Of a stretch of 64,000 nucleotides of DNA, positions 33,197 to 45,213 are shown piece by piece. The DNA comes from Sambucus nigra (Eukaryota; Streptophyta; Magnoliopsida; Dipsacales; Adoxaceae). The stretch spans positions 52,214,284 to 52,278,283 of the forward strand of contig OX422213.1 of the NCBI GenBank assembly GCA_949130495.1. Reading direction: 5' to 3'. The stretch's first letter is position 1. Each line of letters begins with the position of its first letter. Made by a program: the position numbers and the translations under genes. The notes under the pieces are model-generated. The model was not told the DNA's origin and ran no database searches. It was given only the letters and a program-made list of their open reading frames with translations.

Positions 33197-35318
33197 ATGG
33201 CCAAAATAGGTGATAGATCTGTGGACTAGTTAAGGGAGTTCTATAACATCCCCAAATGGGTGGACATTGAATGTGCCCCTGTTCCTCGCAATGTTCGAGA
33301 CATTGAGGATGGGCATTGGATTCATGTTCTCCTGTTGCCTTAGGGGGGTCTAAATTTTCCCCCAAATTACCTATTTTTACACTTCTTTAGTTAAATCTAC
33401 ATAGTCCCTGCCCAATGTTCTCCAAATGTTTGGAAAATTGTTAATGGCATCCATAGAATCAATCAGCTCTATGGCACCAATTTAGGTCTCGCTGAAATCT
33501 GCTATTGTTATACCTTTTCTCGGATGAGCTCGGGTCTCCTTTATCTGAAAGCTAGGAGTCATGATAGGGTGTTGGTAGTCAATCTACCTGATTCCCATAA
33601 GGTTTATTGGCACGAAATCTTCATTTCCAGGAACTGGCAGTTCACTCCCCAGACTAGGGGGACTAGGTACATGGGACCTAAGATTCCCTTCTTCGAGGAG
33701 GAGTACATGGGTAGATATTTTTCTTGTACGGCTCATTAATTTCCTATTAGTGTGTTTTTTTTCTTATGTCCTCTTTTTTTCCTTTTTCAGAGAAGGCAAA
33801 GAACTTGGAACCTGCTCCCCACGAAATCTGGGTTGCTGAGCTGATAAAAGTTTGGAAGATAAGGGAACCTATGGCTGACGGTGAGCATCCGAGATCGACT
33901 GCTTTCCTTTTAGAGTATAAAAACACAGGAACCAGCTTCATTGCCTGACCTGTTGATAGTGTTCCTCACTCGATATCTTAGAAGAGATCGTTGCTGAGCC
34001 AATTCAGTTGGACGAGGAGGAGAGTAGCTCTGGTGAAGGCGGTGTAGGAGATGACAGAGGTGGAGCTAAGTGTGATTCCAGTGAGGAGAGTTGGAGTGGG
34101 GAGGGATCTTTAAGTTTGGAGGAGTTCGGAGGGTTCAGAGAGTTCGGAGAGTTCCAGCGAGGAGACTATGGCTCCCCTTAGGAAGAATTTAATCTAATAT
34201 GATGATGAGTATAATATATATATGGCTCGCAGGCTGAAGAAGCAGAAGTCTGGGAGTGGGGACACTGCCACTGACTCCCAAATTGTGTCTCATGAAAGGG
34301 AGAGGAAGAAGAAGGAGGAGGCATTAATGAGGGAGAGAGAGAGGAAGAAAGAGGAAGAGAGGAAGATGAGGAAGAGAGTTGAAATGGATAAGAAGGAGAG
34401 GGAAGATGAGAGGAGGAGAGAAGAAGCGAGGACAAAAAGGAACAGTCCTAGGTGCCCGTGCCTGCCTTGGCTGAGGGGGCTTCAGTCTCTCTTGCTCCTT
34501 AGTTGGTTCCGGCGGTGCTCCAGAGATCAGTCTTGCCAGTAGACTGCCAGAGGTCATCGAGCATGGGGACCGACCGATTAGCCCTAAAAGTGAGTTAGGG
34601 GCTAGCCTTGGTAAGTCTATTTTTACTTCTTTACTCTGCGATTTTCTTTTCCATTCCTTATTAGCTAACATTTTCTTACTTCTCTGCAGTTTGTGTCTAA
34701 TTTCATCGTCCTCTATCGCAATCGTGACGAGCTGGCGAGGAGAAATTCTGAGCTAGAGGCGAGTCTAAAAGCTGCTAGTGATGCTCAAAAATCTTATGAT
34801 CTTGCATTGGTTGAAGCTAACAAAGAGAAGGAGGCAGCATTTAAAGAATTGGAGGAGCTGAGGCAGTTTTATGACGCAGTCTGCACGAGCAAGCTGGCGG
34901 TGGTTGAGGAGAATAAAGAGCTTGCCGAGAATACGAAAAGCTAGAATCTGAGGCCGCCACCATTAAGGAGAGCTCTTAGAATGTTAGGTGGCTCGTGGCA
35001 TACGACGATGTTGCGGCTCAAATTGGCTACATCATCCGGTTCAACTTCAATAAAGGTTGGGACAGGGCTTTACTTGCTGTCGAGGTGGATGTTGATTCCC
35101 CTCTCTTCAATGAGCACAACCCTGGTCTGAAACCTGTTGTAGAGGGCGTTCCTCCTCCTGCTACCAATGAAGGTGTTCTAGCTATCCCAACTACTGCTAC
35201 TGATGCTCCCATCGATCAGGGAATGGTGGATGTTCCATCCGAGGGAGGTGCAAATGAGGCTGCTGCAGATAAGGGGAAGAAGACAACATCCTCATATCAG
35301 ACTGAGGTTGCCAACTAG
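33197..35318 (+). pseudogene. Antisense extra ORF (aORF) of the Tat element, with introns
   Basis: Opposite strand to pol, between integrase and 3' LTR, the position known for Tat/Grande extra ORFs. From ATG 33197, immediately after a possible leader acceptor (33188), one frame runs to 33739 with three nonsense codons. It keeps an NVWKIVNGIH and L-EICYCY pattern. Candidate introns are 33127-33188, 33711-33790 (ends TTTTTCAG) and 34611-34689 (GTAAGT to CTCTGCAG). Downstream exons give an acidic region, a Lys/Arg/Glu coiled coil (34222-34440), a second coiled coil (34693-34944) and an FNFNKGWDRALL segment (34995-35318). Function unknown. Confidence 0.65.
34611..34689 (+). other. Candidate intron in the antisense Tat gene
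   Basis: Begins GTAAGT after CTTG and ends TTCTCTGCAG with a T-rich body of 79 bp, a normal size for a plant intron. It lies between two coiled-coil coding segments in plus orientation only, which supports real transcription of this strand at some time. Confidence 0.65.
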
Positions 35319-35536
35319 ACTTTTTTAGGGGGGCCTTGTATTTTTTATATTTCTGTTGTTCTCTTCTTCTCGATGATGTAGTTGTACCTGAACTATTTTG
35401 GTTTTAATGAAATGAAGTTATGTTCCTTTTCATATACTGATCTATTTATTCTCGATGCTTGTATGATTTGTAGCTTATTGATCTTGACGAATTTATCCCG
35501 ACTACTTCTCATCTAGGCTAAATCCTTGGTACTAAT

Positions 35537-36333
35537 GTGAGAGACCAAGTCCATCGTGCCTTTATAAGAATTTTCAAGTCTCTCCGAGCAAGGAACTGTG
35601 ACTACAAGAACCAATCCGAGTTGGTTGCTAAATTAAAAGATAGACTCGAGGAGATGAGTGAGATTGGCGCATCTGTTCAAGAAGAGGTCAATGCTCTTAA
35701 AGCAAAGCTCCTAGAATCGTATGAAATCAACTTGGTTGGAAAGGTGCTCCAACAAGAAAATGATACATTAAAGCACGAGCTCGCCCGCTTGAGGGAGAAT
35801 GCGCCGAGCACAGTTACGTTGCTTATCTAAGGTTCTTCATCATCAATGACACAGAGAGCTGGAAACCTTCCCAGCAGTTCTCAGCGCATGCGGGAGAATG
35901 CATCGATCACAGTCTCATTGCTTACCCATGGTTCTTCATCATCGATGATACAGTGAGCTAGAAATCTTAGCAGTTCCCAGAGGGAGATATCGAGCTGAAA
36001 GGGGATGTCATTTGAGTATATGTGATCGCGGTCGGGCTTCAGGGAGATATTACTAGGTTGAGACAGTTGTTCAAAAATGGTCCTCAGCAGACGTGGGAGG
36101 ATGGCTATGACCAGGGTTAGACTGATGCTCCAACGAAGTTGAAGGAGGTCGAGGAGTTAGCTTTCATAAAAGGGTGGCTGAGTGCTCTCAGGGAGTTGCA
36201 AGTTCCCAAGAACTCTATTATCTGGTATAGGCATGAAATCTCTCCCTCAACTTTGATGCCGAACCCATTCCGAAGGGATGATCGATGGATTCCTATAGAT
36301 ACGATCCCAAGACAGCTTCTGGAGCCGAGTTAA
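35537..36333 (+). pseudogene. Second coiled-coil coding stretch on the antisense strand
   Basis: ORF 35537-35830 (97 codons) has heptad-like Leu/Lys/Glu periodicity (LVAKLKDRLEEM, then LQQENDTLKHELARL). A further open piece is at 36139-36333. They may be 3' exons of the antisense gene or a duplicate of it: 'atggttcttcatcatcgatga' repeats the end of the first piece near 35930. I recognise no family. Confidence 0.45.
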
Positions 36334-36429
36334 AACAAAGTTAAGGAGGAATTCGCTCCTCACCCAGATGATTGCCGAAGAGCGTGAGTAGCTAACTACC
36401 TCGCTCAGCGACCTGGTCCTCATTAGGGT

Positions 36430-37111
36430 TTGAATCACTTAGCATATGTAAATCTTTGTACATGTAATGATGTAATAAAATATGTATGTTTCAGGCGGTT
36501 TGTTGACTAAACATGTGTTGTGTTATTTTTTACTTCATTGATCTCTTCTTTAGTTATCTTTGGCTCTTCCAGTCGACTAGATATGACTTAGGCATATTTG
36601 GTTATCGAGTGAGTATCCCCTCGGTCCAGTATGCTTTAAGTGTACCATTCTGCCTTACTTTACCTTTTAGGTCATGTCGTCACACTGCCTTAGGCCTAAG
36701 TGAGGCAATGGCGAGGATACATCTGGTATCGGATATTCTATCCGAGCAGGATTTTTGGGCCAGACAATGTCGGTGACCAAACTAGGTTGGTCATGTTTCC
36801 TAAGGGTCCCCTGTAGGGATTCATGTATTGCCAATGGCAAGCTATGAGGTAATTCGTGTTAATTGACAAATGCCTGAGGAGGGTCATTATATATCGACCC
36901 TGCTATTTTAACAAAAAAGTTTCTTGTGATCTTAGTTTTGCATGTTAAGAGGGGAGCCTGTAGCTTGGAAAGGGTGCATATACTATAATGTAGTTGAGAA
37001 AACCAACACTTCATAAAAAGCCAATGCCAAACAAATCTTATTAATCGAAAAAGTACTGAAAATTCAACATTAAGTTAGCAAAAATATAAAAGAAATCTAG
37101 AAGTAGAATTT
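36430..37111. other. Spacer of the Tat element, copy B
   Basis: Non-coding spacer between integrase and the antisense gene, nearly the same as 53932-54613. It ends at the aattt duplication where element 4 entered. Confidence 0.85.
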
Positions 37112-40019
37112 TGTGACACCCCGACTAATTAAATACCGGGTAGCTACTCCTTTATTAAATTAATACAAAATGCCAAGTTGGTCCAGTTAATAGCATCACT
37201 GTCGAAAACATTTTAATGATTACTAACCACCTAGTATTTAAAAAGTGAGTTGCCAAATTTTAAGTTAACTCTGATTAACATGCAATAAGAGGATAATGAA
37301 AGAATAACAACCATTCACCATAACGAAGCAATAGAATAACCAACAAAAATAATAATAGGTCCGGAGGAAAAATCCTCACAAAAATCCCACAACTGAAATA
37401 ATAAAATAAGTCTGAATCCTGAATTAATTACATGCCAGAAGTCTGAATAACTGAAATAAATAAAATGTCTCTAAAAGGAATGGGCGACATGCCCTACAAC
37501 TGATGAAATCTGAATATAGAGTCAAGATAGATGAAGCGTCTACTAGCAAGGCCCTGTAACTTCCACAAACAGCTACAGCTTGTCACCTGAATGAGGATCC
37601 TAAGCATGGTGTCCTTGTGGCTGGGCACCTAAAATGGTTTTTACAAAAAATAGATTTGAAAGCAAATGGGTCAGAGCCCGAAAGTGGAAATCATTTTAAA
37701 AACAGCAAGTGTTTTAATAACATTAAAACAATGAATGCAAAATACATGTTAGGACGTGCACTCACATGAAGTACTCACCTCTCGACTAATTGTGCACCCC
37801 TAACGTACCGTACCCATCTAAGTGACATACATAACTATCCAAACCGTAATAAGTTCTACCCCTTACTACTCAATTCTCATTATACATTCTAGTGTTATCA
37901 ATTTAATAGCGGGCTATACTTAACTCAGATTCTCAATTATTAGCAATACAATTCACTGTCGGTTAACCCGTTATGTTTTCTCAAAACATTACCATAATTA
38001 TATTCACAATACCAACATGAAAGTTCCCATTATTTAAGTGTATATTATTCACGTCATAAATATACAATACAAGCACTTGAGACTAAGCTGCGGTGCACAC
38101 ATACTCTGCTATCCATTCCGGTACATCACATACATAAGGATCACGCATTCCGAATCTCTCAGGAATCGTTCTCAGATAATAGCAAATCACAAACAATGGA
38201 GGCGAACACAGTCACATCACATGGGTCACGTACATACCTACGCTCCCATGATCATCAGACTTATTAACATCCCAATAAGTCCTTCTCTGACCTATGTTCT
38301 CGAGGTACCAATCTAAATCCGGGCAATACAAGGATGAGATGGCCCTAAGAGAACGTAAACCTCCCGTGATAGCATGGTAGGTATGTCATACACACAAAAT
38401 CATATATATATACTAAGTATGCGCACATCTTAGTAGTCACCATAATTTATTTGTGTTACACTTCTCATTCTCGTACCGACTTATAATGTTACACAATTAC
38501 ATATTCCCGATTAATATAATTATTTAAGCCGTCAATAATTCTCGCATCGTAATAGTCACTCACGTCCTATTCCTCAATTTCCATTCAATTCGAGTCACGC
38601 TTCTATGTTTTACTCCTCAATATATACCAAATGTCCCAACTATATCAATCTATCATCAAGGGAATGTTATCTCTACCATTAAACAAGGTTACGGGATATG
38701 CGAAATCAAAACAGGCCAACAAGCCTAAACTGTCAGCTCGTTAGAAGTCTCGTTCGAACGAGGCTGTTCGAACGAGAGTTCGTTCGAACGAACTGGGCAT
38801 CTAACGAGATCTCGTTCGAACGAAAGGCATCGAACGAACATCCCTCTCGTTAGAAGGCAAACTGTCACCTCGTTAGAAGCTCGTTCGAACGACCTGGGCA
38901 GGTCTTCTAACGAGAGGCCAGTTTCGAGCCCAGATTTTCCTATTCTCGTTTTTCCATCTTCTCTTCACCTCTAATCTCATCTAAACATCAATCCAACAAT
39001 TGTTCAAGGTTTCTAATCATTCCTAAACACACTTAGGTCATATACTAACGTATTTTGTGGGGTTAATTCATCCTAGACATCATCCAAATATCAAAACTCT
39101 ACATTTTTCCCCAATCTCAAGAACATGAACACTAGAAATTTTAGATCATCAATGAGTCAATAAAATCCGTTTTTGTAACACAAAAAGTAGTAATTCTTTT
39201 AGTTCAATCATCCAATAACATTTCTACATGCAAACCTATATCCAAAATTAAATTTATAACTCCAATTTTATGGGTTTTCATCAATCTCCCAAACAAATGA
39301 AATTTTAAAATTGTCTAAGCATGGAAGAGACATTCACTGCGAAATAATATAAATTAAACCACTTGACTTATGTATTTCTCTGATTTTGATGGCGAATTGA
39401 TGAGTTTCTCTCTCTCTCTCTGCAGAATTCTCCTCTCTCTAAAAGCTCTTCTTCTCCAAGGTGACAATGGTGGTTAGGGTTTGCCTTAGGAAACTCTTGG
39501 AACTAATTCTAATAACCCCCGTAGCCCATAAGGTCATAAGGTGTAGTTAGTGGGTTTAGTGGGTAATTACCAAGTCAGATTTTAATTCCTAATTTTCGTG
39601 GGTTTTAATTCCCAAAAATCCAAAATTACCAAACTACCCTTATACGTTGCCGGTATGACCTAAAAATGCCCCGGGACCCAAACTAAACCCCCGGCTAGTG
39701 TTTTCTGACTATTTCGACCCTTCCGAACGCGTTGGCACACTCAAAATGACCATACGGTTAATAGAAATAAAAATCACTTTTTAATTAAAATAATTATATT
39801 TCTGACGCGACTGTCACACGCGTCTCAACAAAGTTTCCCAAATTGCCGTATATCAATCTCACGACAAATTTCATAATTTCCATATTCATATATAGCCATA
39901 TATACTCATTAAAATCAAATACCAAGTCGCATCTCGCTAGTATTTTTATCCGGATTAATTTACACATTTTAATTCAATTAATCCCATAAATAAATATCAC
40001 AAAAATACGAGGTATTACA
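37112..40019 (-). repeat. 3' LTR of element 4
   Basis: 2908 bp. Minus-strand start TGTAATACCTCG, end CGGGGTGTCACA. The palindrome block is at 38737-38914. The donor position reads ATAAG|TCAAGT (near 39366), so the intron start is lost in this copy, unlike the 5' LTR. Confidence 0.95.
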
Positions 40020-40057
40020 TACTTCCCCCCTAATAACAGAATTTCGTCCCGAAATTC
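40020..40057 (-). other. Polypurine tract and adjacent stem-loop of element 4
   Basis: AGGGGGGAAGTA (minus strand, 40031-40020) abuts the 3' LTR. Just upstream, 40039-40057 is a perfect 8-bp stem with a 3-base loop (GAATTTCG / CGAAATTC). The same arrangement occurs in elements 2 and 3. Confidence 0.88.
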
Positions 40058-40061
40058 GGAA

Positions 40062-40865
40062 CTAGAAAGTACCTGGTAAGAACAACTCTGGATAACGTTC
40101 GCGCATCTCATCCTCGCGCTCCCATGTGGACTCCTCGACATTATGATGTCGCCACTGAACACGCACTAACGGAACTATCTTTGACCGCAGTTTCCGCTCA
40201 CTTCGGTCCAAAATAACAATCGGCCCCTCCTCGTAGGAGCTATCAGGCTGGAGATCGATGTCCTCCAAAGCAATGTGAGAATGAGCCAAACCGTCTCTAA
40301 GATATTTCCTTAGCGAGGAAATATGAAATACATCGTGAATCCGATGCAAATGCTCCGGTAACCCAAGTCTATATGCAACAGACCCAATCCGCTCGATGAT
40401 AGGGAATGGCCCCACATATCTCGGTGCCAACTTCCCCTTCTTCCCAAATCGCATAATCCCCTTCATAGGAGATACTCTGAGTAAAACTTGGTCCCCCACT
40501 TGGAACTCCCTGAAGAACCTCTTCGCATCAGCATAGCTCTTCTGCCGATCCTGAGCTACCCGAATGCGACTCCGTATCAATTCTATCCTCGCCGAAGTAT
40601 CCTGAATTACTTCCGGCCCAAGTAGTTTGTTGTCCCCCACCTCCAACCAACATGCTGGGGAGCGACAAGGTCTACCGTACAACGCCTCAAATGGAGCCAT
40701 GCCAATGGTGAACTGGTAGGAGTTGTTGTAGGCAAACTCCACCAGTGGAAGATACTGCTCCCATCCACCCCCGAAATCAATGATGCACATACGCAACATG
40801 TCCTCCAACATCTGGTTTGTACGCTCGGTTTGCCCATCGGTCTGCGGGTGGTACGCCGTACTCAA
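40062..40865 (-). pseudogene. Integrase C-terminus with chromodomain, element 4
   Basis: The 267 codons after the integrase TAG continue the same frame. Seen in order are the [16 protein letters not shown] motif with the catalytic Glu region, a GPY/F-like [12 protein letters not shown], and a C-terminal chromodomain (LVRVQW, then ESTWE and a closing YPELF). Chromodomains of Tekay-type elements are thought to steer integration to heterochromatin. It would be made only if the TAG at 40866-40868 were read through or absent. Confidence 0.92.
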
Positions 40866-43800
40866 CCGCTATTTCGTGCCCATGGCCTCTTGAAAACTCT
40901 CCCAAAATCGTGAAACAAATATCTTGTCTCTGTCAGACACGATATTTAGGGGCACACCGTGAAGTCTCACTATCTCTGCAATAGAGAGCTGGGCATACTG
41001 TCCCGTACTGTAGTCTGTCCTTACGGGTAGAAAATGAGCGACTTTGGTCAACCTGTCCACAATTACCCAAATGGAGTCGTGACCTCTCTGTGACGTAGGT
41101 AACCCCGTGATAAAGTCCATGGATATGCTCTCCCACATCCACATCGGGACCTCCAATGGCTGTAGAAGTCCTGCCGGTCTCTGATGATCCACTTTTACTA
41201 GCTGACAAGTGGCGCATTTAGAAACAAACATGGCAATATCTCTCTTCATCCCGCTCCACCAATACTGTCGTCTCATGTCTTGGTACATTTTGTCCCCACC
41301 GAGATGTACCGCGAACCGTGAGCCGTGTGACTCTGCCATCACCTCGTGCCACAATTCCTCCCCTTCCGGAACTACCAATCTCCCATTGAAGCGTAATCCC
41401 CCGTCTGAGCTAACGGTATAGGACTCGGCTCCCTCTGCTAATAATCGAACTATTTGTTCCTGACATAATGAGTCATCTGCTTGTGCCTTTACCACTCTCG
41501 TGACAATCTGAGGTGTAACAGTCATCACCGACATGAATGATCGGGCCACTGCATGCTGGTGTCCCAACTCCTTCCACTTTGCCTTCCACACCCCTGCCAC
41601 TTCATCTACTGGCCTACTGCTCAACGCGTCTGCTACCACGTTAGCCTTCCCCGGGTGGTATTGGATATCAAACTGATAATCCTTCACGAACTCAAGCCAC
41701 CTCCGTTGCCGCATATTCAACTCCTTCTGCGTGAATAGGTAATGTAGGGACTTGTGGTCCGTGAACAATCGAAACTTCTCCCCCAAAAGATAATGTCTCC
41801 AAATCCGTAGGGCAAATACCACTGCCGCTAACTCCAAATCATGAGTGGGGTAATTCTTCTCGTGAGCCTTTAGCTTACGGGAAGCATAAGCTATGGCCTG
41901 ACTCTCCTGCTGTAATACACCTCCAAGTCCTTGTAAGGACGCATCGGTGTAGACTAGATACTCAACTCCCGGTCTCGGCAATGCTAACACAGGTGTTGTG
42001 GTCAACTTGTCCTTCAACTCATCGAATGCCAACTGACAGGCATCACTCCAGATGAACGGCACACCTTTACGAGTCAGATGTGTCAAAGGACCTGCTATCT
42101 TTGAAAATCCCCGAATGAATCTCCTGTAGTATCCTGCTAGGCCCAAGAAACTACGGATCTCAGTCGGTGTCGTGGGCTGTCCCCACTCTCTCATCGCGGA
42201 TACCTTCCCCGGATCAACAGATATCCCCCGGTCGGAAATAATATGCCCCAAAAACTGAACTTCCTTCATCCAAAACCCGCACTTCTCATACTTTGCATAC
42301 AGCTCGTTCTGACGTAGCGTCTGCAAAACCTGCCTCAAATGCTCGGCGTGCTCCTCCTCTGTCTGGGAGTAAACCAGAATATCATCAATGAAGACAATGA
42401 CAAACTGATCTAGGAAATCTCTGAACACCCTATTCATCAAGTCCATAAACACGGCTGGAGCATTGGTCAAACCAAAAGGCATAACCCGAAACTCGTAAGA
42501 ACCATATCTCGTTAAGAACGCAGTCTTCGAGACATCCTCTTCCGTGATACGCAACTGATGGTATCCCGATCGTAAATCAATCTTGGAGAAGAAAGAAGCT
42601 CCTCTCAGCTGGTCGAATAAGTCATCGATTCGGGGCAACGGATATTTATTCCGTATCGTGACCTTATTCAACTCTCGGTAATCCACACACAACCTCAACG
42701 ATCCATCCCTCTTCTTTACGAACAACACAGGGGCACCCCACGGCGAAGTACTCCTCCGTATAAACCCCTGACCCAACAACTGCTCAATTTGATCCCGTAA
42801 CTCTCTCATCTCAGCTGGAGCCATACGGTACGGTGCGCGTGCTATAGGTCTCGTATCTGGTAATAAGTCTATGACAAAGTCTATCTCTCGACTGGGGGGT
42901 AGGCCTGGTATCTCCTGAAACACATCGGAATACTCCCTGACAACTGGGATCGAACCTAAAGGAATCACAACCTCCTTAGAGGTATCCTCCTCTATGTAAT
43001 ACAAATGAGCGGTCGAGCCTCCCTCTGGGCGAGGCATCGCCACTACAAACATCTCTTGCCCCGGAATGGCAAAAACAATGCTCCCACCGAAGCAATCGAT
43101 CATGCCTTTATAATCTGCGAGCCAATCCATACCGATAATCACATCGTGCACATGCATATCTAATACCAACATGTCTGCAAGTAATACCAAACTACCAATC
43201 TCTACCCCCACTCCCCGACATATATAGAAAATAAGTGACCCACTCCCCAATGGTGAGTCTACACACGTCACTGTGCTCTCCGTTGTGGCTAACAACCCTA
43301 AGGCTTTCGCAAAATGTGTAGCTATAAAACAGTGCGTTGCCCCCGTATCAAACAAAACCCGACCCATAGTACCATGGATAGGAAACATACCCTCAATCGC
43401 GGGTGGGACCTGTGGAGCTGCTGCCTGCTGAAGCTGGTATACTCTCCCATACTGCAGCGGTCCCTGCTGAACTGGGACCGCTGGAATGGGTAGTAATGCT
43501 TCCATCTGTGGTGGCGCCGAGAGGGCGGCGGGAAACACGAGTCTCTGCGGCTCCTGTCGAGCACCTTGCTGCTGCTGCGGGGCCCTGCCCCTATCAGGAC
43601 AGTCCTGGCGTTTATGGCCAGTCTTGCCACAAACGTAACACGTCCCCGGGAAGTTCCCCCCTCTCTGTCCCTGCTGCCCCCGGCCCTGGTGGCCGTTACC
43701 GTTCCTCCCCTGGCCCTGCTGGCCCTGCTGAAACTGTTGTTGACCATTCTGACCCTGCTGGTTCTGATGGCTGTTCGGACCCTGATGGCCTTGCCGGAAA

Positions 43801-44237
43801 CCTCCCTGTCCGTGCCTGAAATTTCCCGATCTGAATCTCTTGTGATCCCCCTGCTGGGAACCCTGGTCAGCCTGTCTCTGCCCCTGAACAGAATGTGCCC
43901 CACTGGCACCATTTCCCCCAGTCCTGCCCTGATGGCTGAACTCTCCTGACCTCTTGCCTTCAGCCATGTGAAAGCGATGATCCTGGCAGTGTAACAGTGC
44001 AGCGTTAACCACATCAGAGTAAGTGGCCAACGATAGATTCCCCAACAAATGCTGACGGATCCTCCAAGTCAACCCGTCTGTAAATTTCTGTATCTTCTTT
44101 TCTTCTGTCGGTATCTCATCCGGAACAATATTCAACAGATTTGTGAATTCGGCCTCATACTCGGCCACAGTCTTACCTTCCTGCCTGAGATTCATCAACT
44201 TCCTTCTCATTTCCGTGTGAACAGCTGACGGAAAGTA
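40866..44237 (-). pseudogene. gag-pol: gag C-terminus to integrase core, element 4
   Basis: One open frame without other stops from the MITE to the TAG at 40866-40868 (numbering from 44285). Domains are gag C-terminus (1-110), Gln/Gly-rich linker, CCHC knuckle (216-229), protease DTGA (313-316), RT (about 480-690, FIDDI at 632-636), RNase H (about 776-890, TDAS and DALS) and integrase HHCC zinc site (995-1027) with core Asp residues in DFITGLP and SDRD. The TAG replaces a sense codon in the [11 protein letters not shown] region, truncating integrase before its catalytic Glu. The reading frame otherwise looks young. Confidence 0.94.
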
Positions 44238-44245
44238 CTTGCGGT

Positions 44246-44754
44246 TAGACCTGGAAAAATGAGGCACGACACGATAACACGACACGACACGAAATTATAA
44301 GTTAATGGGTTTAGTCTTATCGGGTTTGGGTCATTAACGGGTCAACACGGTAGAACCGTTATCATAACGGGTCGTGTTTGGGTTTGTACTCTTACACGAT
44401 TAAACCCGTTTATACCCATTATCACCCGTTAGTGGTACCGGGTTTTATTGGGTCGTGTGACCCGAACCAATATTACACGGGTACTAACGGGTATTAACGG
44501 GTACTAACGGGTGCTAACGGGTACTAACGGGTATTAATGGGTACTAACGGGTAATAACGGGTCACCCAACCCGTTACCCGTTTATACCCGTTAATATTAA
44601 CGGGTGTTAACGGTTCGGGTCGTGTACCCGTTAATATTAACGGGTCGTGTTTGGGTATTATAATTTGACCCGTTAGTCTTAACGGGTCGTGTACGGGTTA
44701 AGGGTGTTTTCACCCGTTAACCCGACCCGTTAACCCGACCCGTTGACAGCTCTA
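44246..44754. mobile_element. hAT-type MITE in gag of element 4
   Basis: 509 bp, flanked by the 8-bp duplication cttgcggt (44238-44245, 44755-44762) typical of hAT insertions. The ends are imperfect inverted repeats: TAGACCTGGAAAA at the left and, reversed, TAGAGCTGTCAAC at the right. No transposase. The inside is dominated by 'taacgggtac' repeats and their complement. Removing it and one duplication copy rejoins gag between DRK and YFP. Confidence 0.9.
44460..44590. repeat. Decamer repeats inside the MITE
   Basis: The 10-11-base unit 'acgggtactaacgggtatta' repeats about eight times from 44468 to 44560, then meets its reverse complement ('cccgtttatacccgtt'). The right half is largely an inverted version, so long hairpins are possible. 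Confidence 0.88.
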
Positions 44755-45213
44755 CTTGCGGTCAAACCGCACCCAAAACTCCTGGATTGTGAGAGTATCT
44801 CTCTCCTCCACGGTGGTAATAGACTCCCACCACTGCAGTGCAGACCCCACTAGCTTAAAGGTAGCTAGTATCTGCTTCTGGACATCGGTGCACTCATACA
44901 TTCTCAGGTGCCGCTGAATGTCCTTCCTCCACTGACTCGAAACCACAACATCGGAGTTACCTGCGAACTCCGGTGGGTGTGCTTTCTGAAAAGCATCACG
45001 TACACGTTCCCAAGCAGACGGGAATGCATGTGCCTGAACTGGCGCGGCTACTGGCGCCTGGGGTGGTGCCTGCTGAACTACGGCTAGTGCGGCATTTACC
45101 GCCTGGGCCACAATGGCTGCAACCTCGGCGGCATTCATCGTGCCCTGAACAGGTGCGGGCTGTGGTTCTGGCGTTGCATCCCTGGGAACCCGTTGTGCAC
45201 GTCGTGGAGGCAT
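44755..45213 (-). pseudogene. gag: gag N-terminus of element 4
   Basis: The 153-codon start of Gag from ATG 45213 (MPPRR) to WVRFDRK, where the MITE interrupts it. Very similar to element 1 residues 1-153, including LQWWE. The ATG directly follows a pyrimidine-rich tract ending TTTCAG (45214), the same acceptor-like junction as in element 1. Gag is not functional in this copy. Confidence 0.93.

Noticed and set aside
38038..38316. 92-codon plus ORF repeated at 46322-46600
   Set aside because: The two copies exist because they are in the two LTRs of one element; the sequence shows no coding features.
43403..43949. Long plus-strand ORFs opposite gag of element 4 and at 1437-1780 in element 1
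   Set aside because: Antisense shadows of the Gln/Gly-rich gag linker; composition explains them.
44590..44645. TTAATATTAA words inside the MITE, similar to a geminivirus origin
   Set aside because: The nonanucleotide TAATATTAC is not matched, and the word is simply the junction of inverted ACGGGT repeats. No Rep gene is near.
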